Below the pieces are notes generated by a model. The model made no database searches. It was not told the DNA's origin and saw only the letters and a list, made by a program, of their open reading frames with translations. Positions 5,729 through 5,831 of a stretch of DNA of 5,831 nucleotides are shown piece by piece; the stretch's first letter is position 1; each line of letters begins with the position of its first letter. The translations under genes and the position numbers were made by a program. The DNA is from Dokdonella_A sp937902695 (GTDB lineage: Bacteria; Pseudomonadota; Gammaproteobacteria; Xanthomonadales; Rhodanobacteraceae), in NCBI GenBank assembly GCA_048498135.1, contig JBEHYO010000140.1, positions 1 to 5,831 of the forward strand, in the 5' to 3' direction.

Positions 5729-5831
5729 TCACAGCCAGCCTTTCTGCCGCGCCAGCCTGAATGCCTCGATGCGATTGCCGACGCCGAGCTTGCCGATCGC
5801 TTCGGAGAGATAGTTGCGAACGGTGCCGTGC
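5729..5831 (-). CDS. LuxR/NarL-family response regulator, C-terminal fragment (5' end outside window)
   Basis: Only the last 33 codons and the TGA stop are in the window; the gene begins beyond position 5831. The visible protein starts HGTVRNYLSEAIGKLGVGNR and ends ARQKGWL. This is the second half of a LuxR-type (GerE) helix-turn-helix: GTVRNYLSEAIGKLG corresponds to the DNA-recognition helix, and the following N-R-E-A segment to the last helix. The closest family pattern I know is the NarL/DesR type of two-component response regulator, in which an N-terminal phospho-acceptor receiver domain would precede this part; that domain cannot be seen here. The stop codon overlaps a GTG that is in frame with queA, and a GGAGGG follows the stop at once, so this gene may be co-transcribed with queA. 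Family assignment is fairly secure; the target genes are unknown. Confidence 0.8.
   Translation of the reverse strand, partial: HGTVRNYLSEAIGKLGVGNRIEAFRLARQKGWL

Noticed and set aside
1..5831. CRISPR array, tRNA/rRNA gene, integrase or defence module
   Set aside because: No regularly spaced direct repeats, tRNA-like cloverleaf or recombinase sequence seen; almost all sequence is accounted for by six conserved genes and short repeat-filled spacers.

Overview
All genes in this window lie on the minus strand. In transcription order (right to left) it holds the tail of a LuxR/NarL-type response regulator, then queA, tgt, yajC, secD and the first 290 codons of secF. queA-tgt-yajC-secD-secF is the classic gammaproteobacterial order (as in E. 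coli). It joins two enzymes of queuosine tRNA modification to the accessory subunits of the Sec protein translocase. The DNA is clearly GC-rich, with codons that avoid TTA, CTA and TCA. Two intergenic repeat types are present: GGGATTGGGGATTCGGGATT-like, and a 'TTCCCGCGAAAGCGGGAA'-like palindrome. Together with the protein sequences these point to a Xanthomonadales-type gammaproteobacterium (Xanthomonadaceae or Rhodanobacteraceae). That is inference from recognition, not a database result.

Layout: 5729-5831 is the regulator C-terminus, an HTH recognition helix region. 5637-5728 is a spacer almost filled by an inverted repeat with perfect 22-bp arms. 4605-5636 is queA with a likely TTG start. 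4494-4604 is a spacer filled by a different, bipartite inverted repeat. 3375-4493 is tgt. 3235-3374 is a spacer with a candidate extended -10 promoter, a degenerate third repeat copy and a GC-rich leader hairpin. 2899-3234 is yajC. 2782-2898 is a spacer with two compact GC-rich hairpins. 874-2781 is secD. 1-870 is secF, starting 3 nt after the secD stop and running off the window. No stretch over 300 bases lacks a gene.

Function: Tgt swaps guanine-34 of GUN-anticodon tRNAs for preQ1, and QueA then adds the epoxycyclopentanediol ring from S-adenosylmethionine. YajC, SecD and SecF form the inner-membrane complex that uses the proton motive force to help SecYEG/SecA export proteins.

The coding content is ordinary, and I see no unknown multi-gene system, CRISPR array, mobile-element gene or RNA gene. 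The best lead is regulatory. A palindromic element sits exactly between a consensus Shine-Dalgarno sequence and the queA start codon. Its stem would either bring the two together or, if extended by a few pairs, bury both.
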